Origin: Thiomicrorhabdus heinhorstiae
GTDB taxonomy: Bacteria; Pseudomonadota; Gammaproteobacteria; Thiomicrospirales; Thiomicrospiraceae
Length of the DNA: 40,422 nt
Direction: 5' to 3'
Assembly (NCBI RefSeq): GCF_013391765.2
Contig: NZ_JACBGI020000023.1
Span: forward strand, 1-40,422
Shown here: positions 1 through 9,595 of the stretch, in pieces
Numbering within the stretch: the first letter of the stretch is position 1
Layout: every line of letters starts with the position of its first letter
The notes under the pieces: model-generated
What the model was told of the DNA's origin: nothing
Database searches by the model: none
Seen by the model: only the letters and a program-made list of their open reading frames with translations
Position numbers and translations under genes: made by a program

Positions 1-60
1 TTAAAATCCGGTGTCAAATATTTTTTCAAACTTTTTTCACCGACTTCCAACTCATCACAG
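1..60 (-). promoter_or_regulatory. Partial strong promoter running off the left edge (putative rRNA P2)
   Basis: On the minus strand a perfect -35 hexamer TTGACA lies at 17-12, directly preceded by A/T tracts (about 18-45) that look like an UP element. A 17-nt spacer would place the -10 box outside the window. The layout, a second promoter downstream of a GC-rich transcribed spacer, resembles rRNA operon upstream regions. That an rRNA gene follows is inferred. Confidence 0.55.
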
Positions 61-117
61 CTCGTCAGACTTGGTTTTCACTCCAAGTGGCCGCTTCGTT
101 CGCTGCCCCTCGGAACA

Positions 118-190
118 GCTGCGTATTTTAGTTACTTAATTTTTTAAGTCAACACTTAAATTGCAAATATTTTTTATTTTTTTAATTTGA
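118..190 (-). promoter_or_regulatory. Putative stringent-type P1 promoter (rRNA/tRNA operon)
   Basis: Read on the minus strand, TTGACT (152-147) and TAAAAT (130-125) are separated by 16 nt. A long A/T-rich block (153-190) abuts the -35 box like an UP element. Downstream of the -10 comes a GC-rich start region (ACGCAGCTG), as expected for ppGpp-sensitive discriminators. The promoter sits just after the yhdP stop codon and fires away from it. With the second -35 at 12-17 it forms a tandem pair. Confidence 0.55.
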
Positions 191-193
191 ACG

Positions 194-3100
194 TTACTCA
201 TTACCAAAATCGATACTAGATCGCTTTTCTTCCAACTGCTTTATATTCGGGTTCATCCAGGGCCCGGTTATCGCAAACCGGTAGGTAATTAAATTTTCAT
301 TTATTCCCGGCAACACCTTCATAAGCGTATAAACCGCTAACGCAGTTAAAGGATTAGCGGCACCGACAAGGGCGGCAATGGTCGGCAAAGAAGATCCCAC
401 GGCCGGCGTTACATCCGCTTTCAAATCAAAAGACTCTTTTTGTATATCGATCTGCCCTTTCATGGAAACATTAGCCGACGGCGCTTTTAACGCAAAATCG
501 TCCAAACTCAGGAATCCGTTTTCCAACTTGGCCTGGCCTTTAATTTCGTCATAGACCATGCCTTTATTAGTAACATCCTTCAGATCCAGCTGTAAACGTC
601 TTGCCAGGGACTCAACACTTAACAACCCCAACAGACGCGCAAAGCCGGGCTCAACATCTTCAATAACGCCGTCTTTCAACTGAAAGTTGATCCCTCCCTT
701 AGCACGAACCGTAGAAAAGCACTCCAGCTCTCCCAACCAGTTCAGAGCGAGTTTCACGTCCGCACTCTTACCAGTAAAACCACTCTTTAATTTTAAGAAC
801 TTGGTTACTGAAGCGACGTTTTTTGAGGTAATCGCCATATTCAATAGACTGGAATTCTGTGAATAGTCATAGACAAAATCCCCTTGTATGGCTCCGGCGC
901 CATTGCCAAAGCCACCCTTAAGATCGGGAATCTTATAACCCGTATTCGTTTTATCGATGTGAAAATTTAGATGGTCAATCTTACGTCCATCGATAGAGAT
1001 ATCATCGCCATCAAAAGTCAGCAGCTTCCACGGGAAGGTGTTTTCAACAGGTTTGACGCATTGCTGGTCACTTTTTTCTGCAAGCTCAGGTCGAGTGTCG
1101 GCTGTGACAAAATCAAGACGATCGACTTTGACATCCAACTTCTCTTCACCGCTAAAGGTAACTTCGCTGGCAAGAATCTCATTTTCTACCTTCAGAATAA
1201 TTTGCTGCTTATCTTCATGCCAACTCAGCAACAAATCTTTCAAAGGGTGGTTTTTAACCATTAACTCACCGATATTCAGAGTCGATTTACGCCACTGAAG
1301 CTGGCCACCGGAATCACTGTACTGATTTTTCAAACCACTATTTTCGATAAACTGCAGCCACTGATCGAAATCCACCCTGCCGATATTGCCGCTCACAAAC
1401 AAGCCGGGTTGTAACTTAGTACCCGAAATACCACCTTTTCCTAAACTGACATACACCGCTCGCGGCGCATAGTTACCTTTCCCTTTGCGCCAATCTCCTT
1501 TTACCGCCAGTAAAGATGCAACACTAGCCTGGAGGTCAATCGTTTTTTCGGCAAAACCAACATTCAACTTAATTGCGCTCTTACTCAAGGCCCTTTCATC
1601 AAATGGGGCCGGGAAACGGCTCTTTGCCGTCGAGAGAGGAATATTAAGCGCCAAATTCGAAGCTTTTTCGGCAGAAAAAGGCACTGTCATATTCGCTGTC
1701 CAAGGCAAGCTGCCGGCGAATAACTGCTGACTGGCATCTTTTAGAGCTCCATTACCTAGGATCATGATTTGTTTGGACTTGGAATCGGTAGTGACTTTTA
1801 CCTGTCCATTCCCTTTTAAACGGTCGGCCGCGACAATAAAGTCCAGACGATCTGCACTCACGCCTTTTTCGGAAACATCCAGTTCGCCATTAATGCTAGA
1901 CAGGCTCAACTTAGAGTGAAAATTCAACGATGCCTGCTCAAGTTTGACATGACCTTTTACTTTTTCACCCACCCCGTCGAAACCGGACACGGGAATCCAA
2001 ATCGAATCCAAGCGAATATCAGCTCGACCTTGAAGAGGTTTTGCTCCATCCAATACCGAGCCCAAACCAGTCAAAGCTTTAACAGGAGTGCGATTTAAAT
2101 AACCAGAAACTTGATCCATTGTGGCTGAGACATTACCACTTATATTCACCGCAATATCATGTTTATTTAGATCGGCAATTTTGACCGCCACTTTTTTCGC
2201 CAAAACACCATCGCCCATATCCACACTTTCCGAGCGAATATTTAGGGTATGCGGCTGGTAGCGAAGATAAACTTTGGCGTGTTCAATCATCGGCCATTTA
2301 GAATCGAAATTTAACTTAACGTCATCGACCTCTCCCGTCACCGAAAAGTCGCCACCCCCATCGTTAAATGGAAACTTGCTGACATCCCCTTTCAAAGAAG
2401 ATTTCAGGATAATGTTCTTACCATCGACCAAGGCCGTAGACAGCCATTTTGTCAAAGGTTTTGACATAAAGCCGTACGGCAGATATTGCTTCAACGTCGA
2501 CATATTATTGACTCTCACTTGTAATTCGCCCTCAAGCTGAGTGAAGGAATCATCGGCTCGCAGGGAAAGGCCAAACGGAATTTTATCGACGAAAAATTTA
2601 AAATCTTCCAATGCCCATGAAGTATTGTCTTTTACCAAACTCCAACGCTTAGGCAGGTCTACGCGAATCGCTCCGGAATGAATCCGAGTATCAACCATCC
2701 ACACCGGAAGATTAGTTGTAAACTCAAACCCATCAGGGCGTTTATTGATCTGCAGATTCTGTACAGCCAGACTCGGAAATTCCGTTTTTGGAACCGTCAA
2801 CTTATCGACCTTGACCGACAAATCTTCAAGCGTCAATGTCTGCCAGTTTAGCAAACCGTGCAAATCGGAAATACTCAACTCGGCAGCTTGGTCAAACATC
2901 GCGTAAATATGAGGATTGGAGATTGCCGATTTAATCATATTTTTAAACGGATCAATATCGACGGCTTTAGCTTCGAAATGCAACAAGCTTTTGTCATCAA
3001 AATACAGCACTAAGGGGGAAACGGTTTCGATGAAACGATTATCCAATTGCATCTTGGAAACTTGAAATCGCCAATCACGGAATTCTCTATGGATATTGCG

Positions 3101-3976
3101 GTGTTCCAGCACCCAACTTAACTCAACACCCATGCTTTTCGGCAGATTTTTCACACGGTTAACGGAGGAACTCCAGTTCAACGACTGGCCATTGACATTC
3201 AACACCACCGAAGAGAGCTGTGACTGAGAAACGGCTACTTTCGCATCCAGCAACATATCGCCTTTCGGCAGAACACCGGACCACGAGGATGGCAACAGTT
3301 TTTCGATACGCTCAAAGCGTAAAGGAGAAAACGAGTTAATATTGAGCGTGCCACTACCTATCCCTTTCCATTCACTCGGTGTAAAGGAAGCGGTTAAATT
3401 AAAACGCTCATAATCCAGGAATTTGTCGTAACGCACTCCAAATTCAGCGGCAAGATTCAGCTGCGCGCCTTTCAAAGAACGCAGGTTATTGATATGCAAT
3501 GTCAAATCGGGATAAATAAGATTACTGACAACAAAGTCGGAAATTCGGACTTTCTGCCATAAACGTGCCACATCAAAATCCTGGACACCCAAGACATTCG
3601 ACGGCTCTGATGTTAATTCCTTAGAGCCGGAACCACGGCTCAGGTAGCCTTCTTCAATATCAATTTCACTACCGATTGACCAACCAGGCCAAAGCCAGGC
3701 AAAAAGATTAACATCAACCAGTGCCTTACGGGCCTGAAATTCATAGGATCCATTTTTAAAATAGGCACCATCCAGATCGACTCGAAACCCGAGCAGATTC
3801 TGCTCGATGCTGACATCCTTAAATTTCACCTCCGCATCGGTCAGCCATTCAACAAAATCAACCGACTGCTGAGGTGCAACTTGAACCCAGGTAATCACTG
3901 CCCGGGTGACAAGAAGGTAAACCAGAAAAACTGCGAAGAGAAGATGCAGTAATTGATGCACTCGTTTTATCAACAC
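194..3976 (-). CDS. yhdP: YhdP family AsmA-like envelope protein
   Basis: This 1260-residue protein has one N-terminal membrane anchor (about residues 5-30) followed by a very long periplasmic region. It matches the YhdP/TIGR02099 family of AsmA-like bridge proteins, implicated in moving phospholipids to the outer membrane. The length is close to E. coli YhdP, and the last 200 residues carry the AsmA-like C-terminal region (TNKGMVYDEIKGQAKLENG, then a hydrophobic stretch with AALVGAANPLTALAVYTL). It is third in maf-rng-yhdP, 26 bp after rng, the same order as in E. coli. The start is GTG, preceded by AGAGG at suitable spacing. Family membership is secure; lipid transport is known for homologues only. 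Confidence 0.9.
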   Translation of the reverse strand: MLIKRVHQLLHLLFAVFLVYLLVTRAVITWVQVAPQQSVDFVEWLTDAEVKFKDVSIEQNLLGFRVDLDGAYFKNGSYEFQARKALVDVNLFAWLWPGWSIGSEIDIEEGYLSRGSGSKELTSEPSNVLGVQDFDVARLWQKVRISDFVVSNLIYPDLTLHINNLRSLKGAQLNLAAEFGVRYDKFLDYERFNLTASFTPSEWKGIGSGTLNINSFSPLRFERIEKLLPSSWSGVLPKGDMLLDAKVAVSQSQLSSVVLNVNGQSLNWSSSVNRVKNLPKSMGVELSWVLEHRNIHREFRDWRFQVSKMQLDNRFIETVSPLVLYFDDKSLLHFEAKAVDIDPFKNMIKSAISNPHIYAMFDQAAELSISDLHGLLNWQTLTLEDLSVKVDKLTVPKTEFPSLAVQNLQINKRPDGFEFTTNLPVWMVDTRIHSGAIRVDLPKRWSLVKDNTSWALEDFKFFVDKIPFGLSLRADDSFTQLEGELQVRVNNMSTLKQYLPYGFMSKPLTKWLSTALVDGKNIILKSSLKGDVSKFPFNDGGGDFSVTGEVDDVKLNFDSKWPMIEHAKVYLRYQPHTLNIRSESVDMGDGVLAKKVAVKIADLNKHDIAVNISGNVSATMDQVSGYLNRTPVKALTGLGSVLDGAKPLQGRADIRLDSIWIPVSGFDGVGEKVKGHVKLEQASLNFHSKLSLSSINGELDVSEKGVSADRLDFIVAADRLKGNGQVKVTTDSKSKQIMILGNGALKDASQQLFAGSLPWTANMTVPFSAEKASNLALNIPLSTAKSRFPAPFDERALSKSAIKLNVGFAEKTIDLQASVASLLAVKGDWRKGKGNYAPRAVYVSLGKGGISGTKLQPGLFVSGNIGRVDFDQWLQFIENSGLKNQYSDSGGQLQWRKSTLNIGELMVKNHPLKDLLLSWHEDKQQIILKVENEILASEVTFSGEEKLDVKVDRLDFVTADTRPELAEKSDQQCVKPVENTFPWKLLTFDGDDISIDGRKIDHLNFHIDKTNTGYKIPDLKGGFGNGAGAIQGDFVYDYSQNSSLLNMAITSKNVASVTKFLKLKSGFTGKSADVKLALNWLGELECFSTVRAKGGINFQLKDGVIEDVEPGFARLLGLLSVESLARRLQLDLKDVTNKGMVYDEIKGQAKLENGFLSLDDFALKAPSANVSMKGQIDIQKESFDLKADVTPAVGSSLPTIAALVGAANPLTALAVYTLMKVLPGINENLITYRFAITGPWMNPNIKQLEEKRSSIDFGNE

Positions 3977-4002
3977 GCCTAACCTCTTCTCTTTACTCTC
4001 GA

Positions 4003-5472
4003 TTACATCATAACGACATCGAACTGCTCGGCCGCATAGGTGCTTTCCGCTTGAAAGCGAATGCTTTTATTCAAAAAGGCTTCCAGCTCCGCCACACTGC
4101 TGGACTCTTCATCCATAATTCTTGATACCACACTCTCGGCGGCAATGACGCGATAAGTCTGCGCATCGAAAGAGCGCGCCATACGGGTAATTTCCCGGAA
4201 GATTTCATAAGCTACCGTTTCGGCGGTCTTGACCGTTCCGCGGCCGCTGCATACCGGACAAGGTTCACATAGCGTTCTTTCTAAACTTTCTCTGGTACGT
4301 TTGCGAGTCATCTCGACCAGTCCCAGACTGGAAATACTGCTGATCGTCGTTTTAACCCGATCCTTGCTCAGCTCTTTCTCCAAAGAACCTAAAACATGCT
4401 GTTGGTGGTTGGAATCTTCCATATCGATAAAATCAAGAATAATGATGCCGCCCAAGTTTCTTAACCTTAACTGGCGGGCGATCGCCTGCGTCGCTTCCAG
4501 ATTGGTTCGGTAGATCGTCTCTTCAAGGTTCCGATGGCCGACAAAAGCACCAGTATTAACATCGATGGTCGTCATCGCTTCGGTCTGGTCGATAATCAGA
4601 TAACCGCCGGATTTGAGGTTGACACGCTTATGCAAAGCAGCCTGCAGTTCTTCCTCGATATTATATAAATCAAAGATCGGGCGCTCTCCTTGATATAGAC
4701 CGACCCGATCGGCCAATTCCATAACGTACATATCAACGAAAGACTGCATCTTTTTCAAGGTTTCCGTGGAGTCGACACGAATTTTCTCGATACGATCAAT
4801 CGGAATATCGCGCATAATCCTCAAATACAGTGGAAGATCTTCATACACTACCGCAGGTTTACGCGCTTGCCTCGCTTTATCCTGAATACTGTTCCACAAG
4901 CGTTGCAGGTAAAGCATATCAGCGCGCATTTCATGAAAATCGACACCTTCGGCAACCGTTCGAACAATGTAACCACCCTCCGATCCCTGATATTCCGGAA
5001 TCTGTTTGACCATCTCTCTTAAGCGTTCGCGCTCTTCTTGCGAATCAATTTTCTGCGAAACACCAAGCGTTTTCTCGATCGGCATATACACCAGCATTCG
5101 CGATGGAATCGTTACCTGCATCGTGATTCTGGCACCTTTGGAGCCGAGTGGGTCTTTAACGACCTGAACCATGATTTTCTGCCCGGGATGCAATAGTTTG
5201 ACGATATCGTCGCACTCCGTATCCGGATAGCCTATTGCATGATGACACACATCCGACACATGCAAAAACGCTGCTCTTTCCAAACCGATATTGACGAACG
5301 CCGCCTGCATCCCCGGCAAAACCCGCTCTACTTTACCGATGTAAATATTTCCAACCAGACCGCGTTTATTGGATCGTTCAACCCAAACTTCCTGCAATAC
5401 GCCGTTTTCAACCCAGGCCACCCGCGTTTCGTTCGGGGTAACGTTTACTAAAATTTTTTCTTCATTATTCAT
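4003..5472 (-). CDS. rng: Ribonuclease G
   Basis: RNase G is a single-strand endoribonuclease that matures the 16S rRNA 5' end and cuts some mRNAs. The 489 residues equal the usual length. An N-terminal S1-like region (about 38-120, GNIYIGKVERVLPGMQAAFV) leads into the catalytic domain, with the metal-binding Asp motifs TIDVNTGAF (about 305) and ILDFIDMED (about 347). The Zn-link cysteines are in CEPCPVCSGRG (about 403-413). The long C-terminal scaffold of RNase E is absent, which separates it from rne. It lies 14 bp after maf and 26 bp before yhdP, so the three are likely co-transcribed. Confidence 0.96.
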   Translation of the reverse strand: MNNEEKILVNVTPNETRVAWVENGVLQEVWVERSNKRGLVGNIYIGKVERVLPGMQAAFVNIGLERAAFLHVSDVCHHAIGYPDTECDDIVKLLHPGQKIMVQVVKDPLGSKGARITMQVTIPSRMLVYMPIEKTLGVSQKIDSQEERERLREMVKQIPEYQGSEGGYIVRTVAEGVDFHEMRADMLYLQRLWNSIQDKARQARKPAVVYEDLPLYLRIMRDIPIDRIEKIRVDSTETLKKMQSFVDMYVMELADRVGLYQGERPIFDLYNIEEELQAALHKRVNLKSGGYLIIDQTEAMTTIDVNTGAFVGHRNLEETIYRTNLEATQAIARQLRLRNLGGIIILDFIDMEDSNHQQHVLGSLEKELSKDRVKTTISSISSLGLVEMTRKRTRESLERTLCEPCPVCSGRGTVKTAETVAYEIFREITRMARSFDAQTYRVIAAESVVSRIMDEESSSVAELEAFLNKSIRFQAESTYAAEQFDVVMM

Positions 5473-5486
5473 AGTGCATCAAGCCT

Positions 5487-6065
5487 TTACTCTTGATAGA
5501 AGTTTGCTTGTAGCAACAACTGATTCAATTCAAAAATCGGCAATCCCATCACCGCCGAATAACTGCCGTCGATGCGGCTAATCCATTTAGCCGCCTGCCC
5601 CTGGATCGCATAAGCCCCCGCTTTATCCATCGGCTCACCGGAAGCAACCATTCTCTCGATTTCTTCAGTCGGAATTTCGGTGAACTCAACCCGAGTCTGG
5701 TTCACTGCCGAAAAAACCTCACCATCGTACACCACAGCCACCGCGGATAAAACTTCATGCGTCGTTCCGGAAAGCTTCCTTAACATTGTTGTCGCATCGG
5801 TCGTATGTCTTGGTTTACCTAGCACCTTATTATTTAAGACTACCGCCGTATCACCGCCGATCACCCAACAATCCTTACCTTCAATTTTATTAAAGCCATC
5901 CAAAGCCTTTTCAATCGCAATTCTGCGAACAAAGGAAAACGGAGATTCGTTGGGAAGCGCTACTTCTTCAACCGGAGCTTGTACCAGTTGAAAAGTCAGC
6001 CCCATCTGCTGTAAAAGCTCTTGACGTCGAGGCGAACTCGACGCTAAATATAGTTTTTCGGCCAT
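5487..6065 (-). CDS. maf: Maf/YhdE nucleoside triphosphate pyrophosphatase
   Basis: The 192-residue protein begins with the Maf signature LASSSPRRQELL (residues 6-17) and contains the GGDTAV motif (about 70) and the GxYxIQG segment (about 150, KAGAYAIQG). Family members hydrolyse dTTP, UTP and modified pyrimidine nucleotides to the monophosphates, limiting misincorporation. The maf-rng-yhdP position argues for the YhdE (dTTP/UTP) branch rather than YceF. It is the first gene of the operon; 152 bp separate it from the divergent HIT gene, so its promoter should lie there. Confidence 0.93.
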   Translation of the reverse strand: MAEKLYLASSSPRRQELLQQMGLTFQLVQAPVEEVALPNESPFSFVRRIAIEKALDGFNKIEGKDCWVIGGDTAVVLNNKVLGKPRHTTDATTMLRKLSGTTHEVLSAVAVVYDGEVFSAVNQTRVEFTEIPTEEIERMVASGEPMDKAGAYAIQGQAAKWISRIDGSYSAVMGLPIFELNQLLLQANFYQE

Positions 6066-6217
6066 TGCTGATCTAAATTATTAAACTAAAGGGTAAATAT
6101 AAAATCGATAAACGCTTATTCTACCGCGTCGAAGATAATGAAACCCTTAAAAACCAATTAATATTGTCATGGAAACGTGGAGCAATCCCTGTTAACAAGA
6201 CGTAATCGGAATTATGA

Positions 6218-6613
6218 ATGGACATTTTGACTACTGATCACAGCATCACTGCCCTTGAAACCCGTTTTGAAGCCCATTACTTAACCGGCAACGATTTTTT
6301 TTCCGCATTGATTGCGGAAACCGAGATTCCCTGGTTACTGATTATCCCCAAACAAACCCTAAACAATCCCGATTTCATTGCCGGCTACTACCAGCAGATC
6401 CATCATTTAATTCAACATCTCCAGGATCAAGGTTTTGGACCGCACTACAATCTGGCAAAAATCGGCAATAAAAACCCTTATCTGCACTATCATCTGATAT
6501 TCCGAGATGAAAAAGATGCCGTCTGGCCGGATGCGATTTGGTGTCACGAACCCTTGACACCAAGTGAAACCAGATGGAAAAAAGTAAAACAGGCTCTCGA
6601 AAACTTCGAGTGA
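6218..6613 (+). CDS. HIT domain protein with atypical triad
   Basis: This is a small 131-residue HIT-superfamily protein, a family of nucleotide hydrolases and transferases such as Ap4A or AMP-lysine hydrolases. The diagnostic motif is YLHYHLIFR (about residues 88-96), matching HxHxHxx with Tyr at the first His; the central, normally nucleophilic His is kept. PWLLIIPK (about 38-45) and the aromatic DAVWPDAIW tail resemble a short proteobacterial HIT subgroup. Two ATGs are possible, at 6214 and 6218; only the second opens this frame, with CGGA 8 nt upstream. It is a single gene, divergent from maf and convergent with the dehydrogenase. The substrate is unknown. Confidence 0.75.
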   Translation: MDILTTDHSITALETRFEAHYLTGNDFFSALIAETEIPWLLIIPKQTLNNPDFIAGYYQQIHHLIQHLQDQGFGPHYNLAKIGNKNPYLHYHLIFRDEKDAVWPDAIWCHEPLTPSETRWKKVKQALENFE

Positions 6614-6646
6614 GGAAAAGAAAAAGGCTCTGCTAATCGACAGCAA

Positions 6647-9475
6647 TTAGTCAGCGGCGCTTAACACCTGTTCAAAAACCTGGGCAATATGCAATGCCTG
6701 ATAACCGCCCAGATCGGCAACTTGATGGCGGCAGCTGGTCCCGGTGGCGACAATCCAATCACCATCGGACGCATTTTGAAGCGCCGGTAGAAGCGCCTGC
6801 TCGGCAATGGTTTTAGAAACGTCATAGTGCTTATAACCAAATTCGCCCGACATGCCACAGCAACCTGATGAAATCATTTCTACCTGTAAACCTTCAATCC
6901 ACTGTAGAGCCCTCTGCGAGTCCAACGGTTTTGCCAGCGATTTCTGATGACAGTGGACATGCAACCACACTTTTCTGGGTGAGGTACGCAACCGCGGCAG
7001 TTTTTCAAGCTCGACATAAGAGAGAATAAACTCCTCAAAACTCTGAATATTTGAGCGCCAAACCGGCATTTTTTCCAAAGCTGTTGACTGTGGCGCCTTC
7101 GCCAGCAAATCTTTCGCTTCATCACGCCACACCAACAACTCAGAAGGCTCAATGCCAATTAAATAGTCCTCTTCTCTAACCTCTAGCAATTGCTCGGCAA
7201 CGTCCAGTAACGCTGCCCTTGCTTCAAGCAGCAAACCTTTACTGATCAGAGCACGCGGCGACTGGGCCATAAACAAGGGTTGGACAGACAACCCAAGTTT
7301 TTGCAGACTGTTTAAAACGGCCTGGCCAACCTGTGGCTCCTGATATTGGCTAAACAGATCACACAGCACCCAAATTCTTGGCGCTCGACTATCCGAAAAG
7401 GGTTTCTGCTTACCCCACCAAACCTGCAAAGATTCTGCTCGAACCGACGGTAAATTACGACGTGGATCAACCCCCATCAGTCGTTTCACCAAAGCCAGAG
7501 ATTGAATTCCATTAAACAAGCGCGGGAATAAAGCCCCCAACTTCATTAAACGGCCATAATGCTTTAAGGCCAAACGACTCAAATCCAGAAACTTTCTTGA
7601 CTGATACAAAACTTCCGCCTTTAAACGAGCCATATCCACATTGGCCGGACACTGGCTTTTGCAACCTTTACAGCCAAGGCAAAGCTCCAAGGCATCTTTC
7701 AACTCAGGGTGGCTCAAAGCCTGGCGAGGATCCGGTTCCGTCAAAGCATGACGCAATAGGTTGGCTCGCCCGCGCGTCGAATAATTCTCTTCTCGAGTGG
7801 CCTGATAAGAAGGACACATTAAACCGCTCGACTTACGGCATGCACCTGCTCCATTACACTTTTCAACGGCGTCCATCAAAGACAGGTCTCCACTCCAATC
7901 AAACGCCGTGGTCAATGACTGTCGTGGCTGACGATCTGCACGTAAATTTTCGGTAATCGATACATTTCCGAGAATTACCCCCGGATTGAGCAAATTATGC
8001 GGATCAAAAGCGCGTTTCAGTTCTAGCAGCCATGCATAGACCTGTTCGCCAACCTGTTCCTTGAGGAAAGGCGCACGGATTCGGCCATCACCATGCTCAC
8101 CGGATAAGGCACCGCGATATTTTTTTACCAACGTGGAGTTTCGTTCAGCAATCGTCCGGAACAATTGCTTACCTTCACTGGTCGCCAGATCCAACTCAGG
8201 ACGGATATGGATCAAACCGACCGAAGCATGCCCGTAATAAACGCAACCCACTCCTAGCTCGGCCATTAAATTCCGCACATCCTGATAATAGTCATACAAG
8301 GAGGTCACGGGGACTGCGGCGTCTTCAATCACCGCAACCGCTTTTTTGCGCGTTACTTTCCCCATCAGCATCCCTAGCCCGGCTTTGCGCACTTCCCAAA
8401 TCTTTGCAGAATCAGCCCGATCAATAACCGGAACCGAGTAAGATCCATTTTGTAACAACCATTGCTGCTGTTCGATCAACCGTTTTGTCAGAGAGTTTTC
8501 ATCTTCATCAAACAACTCGATCACCAGCACCGCCAGCGGATCACCATCGATCCAAAAACGGTTTTGCTGCTGCTGAAGATTGGTTTTAGTGCCATCCAGT
8601 GTAGCTTTATCGATCAACTCTATCGCCGCAGGACGAAACTCCAACAGATGATTTACCACCTTCATCGCCTTTTCGACCGAATCAAAATGGGCACAGATCA
8701 GTTGTTGAAATTTTGGCGTTTTGACTAAATTCAGCGTGGCTTTTTTAATCACCGCCAGAGTTCCCTCGCTCCCGCAAATCAAAGGTGCCAGATTAAACGG
8801 CCTGCCGTCCGGGTTGAAAGGTTGATGGTGACGGTATAATTCATCCAGAGCGTAACCGGTATTACGGCGTTTAATGGACGGATGCGGATAATGTTCGAGA
8901 ATGGTCTTGCCGTGGCGCTCAAGCAGGTTGAAAATCGTACGGTAAATGTTTCCTTCAAAGCTCTGCAGCTCGAGTTTTTCGCGCAGTTTTTGTGGAGTCA
9001 AAGGTTCGAAAATGGTTTCGGAACCGTCGGCTAGAACCACCTCAATCGATTTAACATACTCGCGGGTCGTTCCATAATAAACCGAGTACGAGCCACAGGA
9101 GTTGTTGCCGATCATGCCGCCGATCATGGCCCGGTTGGATGTGGAAGTGTCAGGTGCAAAGCGCAAACCGTCTTTTCTGACAAACGCATTCAGGTCGTCC
9201 TGAATCACGCCGGGTTCGACATCGACTTCTTTTTCGTCCGGGCGGTAATCGAGAATATGGGTCAGGTGCTTGGAAACATCAATCACCGCTCCGCTGCCGA
9301 TCGCCTGTCCGCCTAACGAAGTTCCTCCGGCACGCATGGTAATCGGCAAAGCCAAACGAAGACAGGCCTCAACCTGATGCGTTAAATCGGTTAGAGATTC
9401 GGGGCAGATGAATCTCTCGGCCGGAATTTCAAATACCGAAGCATCATTTGAAATAGTTTTAATTGAATTATTCAT
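6647..9475 (-). CDS. FAD-linked/Fe-S 2-hydroxyacid dehydrogenase (GlcD-GlcF-type fusion, YdiJ/D-LDH-like)
   Basis: The 942-residue protein fuses a VAO-type FAD domain to an Fe-S/CCG domain. The FAD-binding motifs are RAGGTSLGGQAIGSG (about 47-61) and GMIGNNSCGS (about 114-123); an FAD-oxidase C domain follows to about 510. Two 4Fe-4S cysteine sets come next (CNGAGACRKSSGLMCPSY about 548, CLGCKGCKSQCP about 606) and then a C-terminal cysteine-rich region (VHCHQKSL and SSGCCGMSGEFGY, about 840-890). Such proteins oxidise D-lactate, D-2-hydroxyglutarate or glycolate and pass electrons to the respiratory chain at the inner membrane. The exact substrate cannot be read from sequence. The SD before the ATG is weak. 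It appears monocistronic. Confidence 0.85.
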   Translation of the reverse strand: MNNSIKTISNDASVFEIPAERFICPESLTDLTHQVEACLRLALPITMRAGGTSLGGQAIGSGAVIDVSKHLTHILDYRPDEKEVDVEPGVIQDDLNAFVRKDGLRFAPDTSTSNRAMIGGMIGNNSCGSYSVYYGTTREYVKSIEVVLADGSETIFEPLTPQKLREKLELQSFEGNIYRTIFNLLERHGKTILEHYPHPSIKRRNTGYALDELYRHHQPFNPDGRPFNLAPLICGSEGTLAVIKKATLNLVKTPKFQQLICAHFDSVEKAMKVVNHLLEFRPAAIELIDKATLDGTKTNLQQQQNRFWIDGDPLAVLVIELFDEDENSLTKRLIEQQQWLLQNGSYSVPVIDRADSAKIWEVRKAGLGMLMGKVTRKKAVAVIEDAAVPVTSLYDYYQDVRNLMAELGVGCVYYGHASVGLIHIRPELDLATSEGKQLFRTIAERNSTLVKKYRGALSGEHGDGRIRAPFLKEQVGEQVYAWLLELKRAFDPHNLLNPGVILGNVSITENLRADRQPRQSLTTAFDWSGDLSLMDAVEKCNGAGACRKSSGLMCPSYQATREENYSTRGRANLLRHALTEPDPRQALSHPELKDALELCLGCKGCKSQCPANVDMARLKAEVLYQSRKFLDLSRLALKHYGRLMKLGALFPRLFNGIQSLALVKRLMGVDPRRNLPSVRAESLQVWWGKQKPFSDSRAPRIWVLCDLFSQYQEPQVGQAVLNSLQKLGLSVQPLFMAQSPRALISKGLLLEARAALLDVAEQLLEVREEDYLIGIEPSELLVWRDEAKDLLAKAPQSTALEKMPVWRSNIQSFEEFILSYVELEKLPRLRTSPRKVWLHVHCHQKSLAKPLDSQRALQWIEGLQVEMISSGCCGMSGEFGYKHYDVSKTIAEQALLPALQNASDGDWIVATGTSCRHQVADLGGYQALHIAQVFEQVLSAAD

Positions 9476-9595
9476 GTGATTTAAAATTTACACGCTCTTC
9501 CAGCAGAGGAGGTCACCATCCATTGCTACCGGAAAAACTCCCAACCCCATAGCAAGAGACCATCACGATAAAATATCGGGGGAAATCGAACTTAA

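Noticed and set aside
6614-6650. CTAAT/ATTAG stem between the HIT gene and the dehydrogenase
   Set aside because: It is only five perfect base pairs, has no T tract and overlaps the coding end; too weak to call a terminator.
9560-9590. CGATA-TTT-TATCG hairpin after the KpsS-like gene
   Set aside because: It has no T tract on the transcribed side and a short stem.
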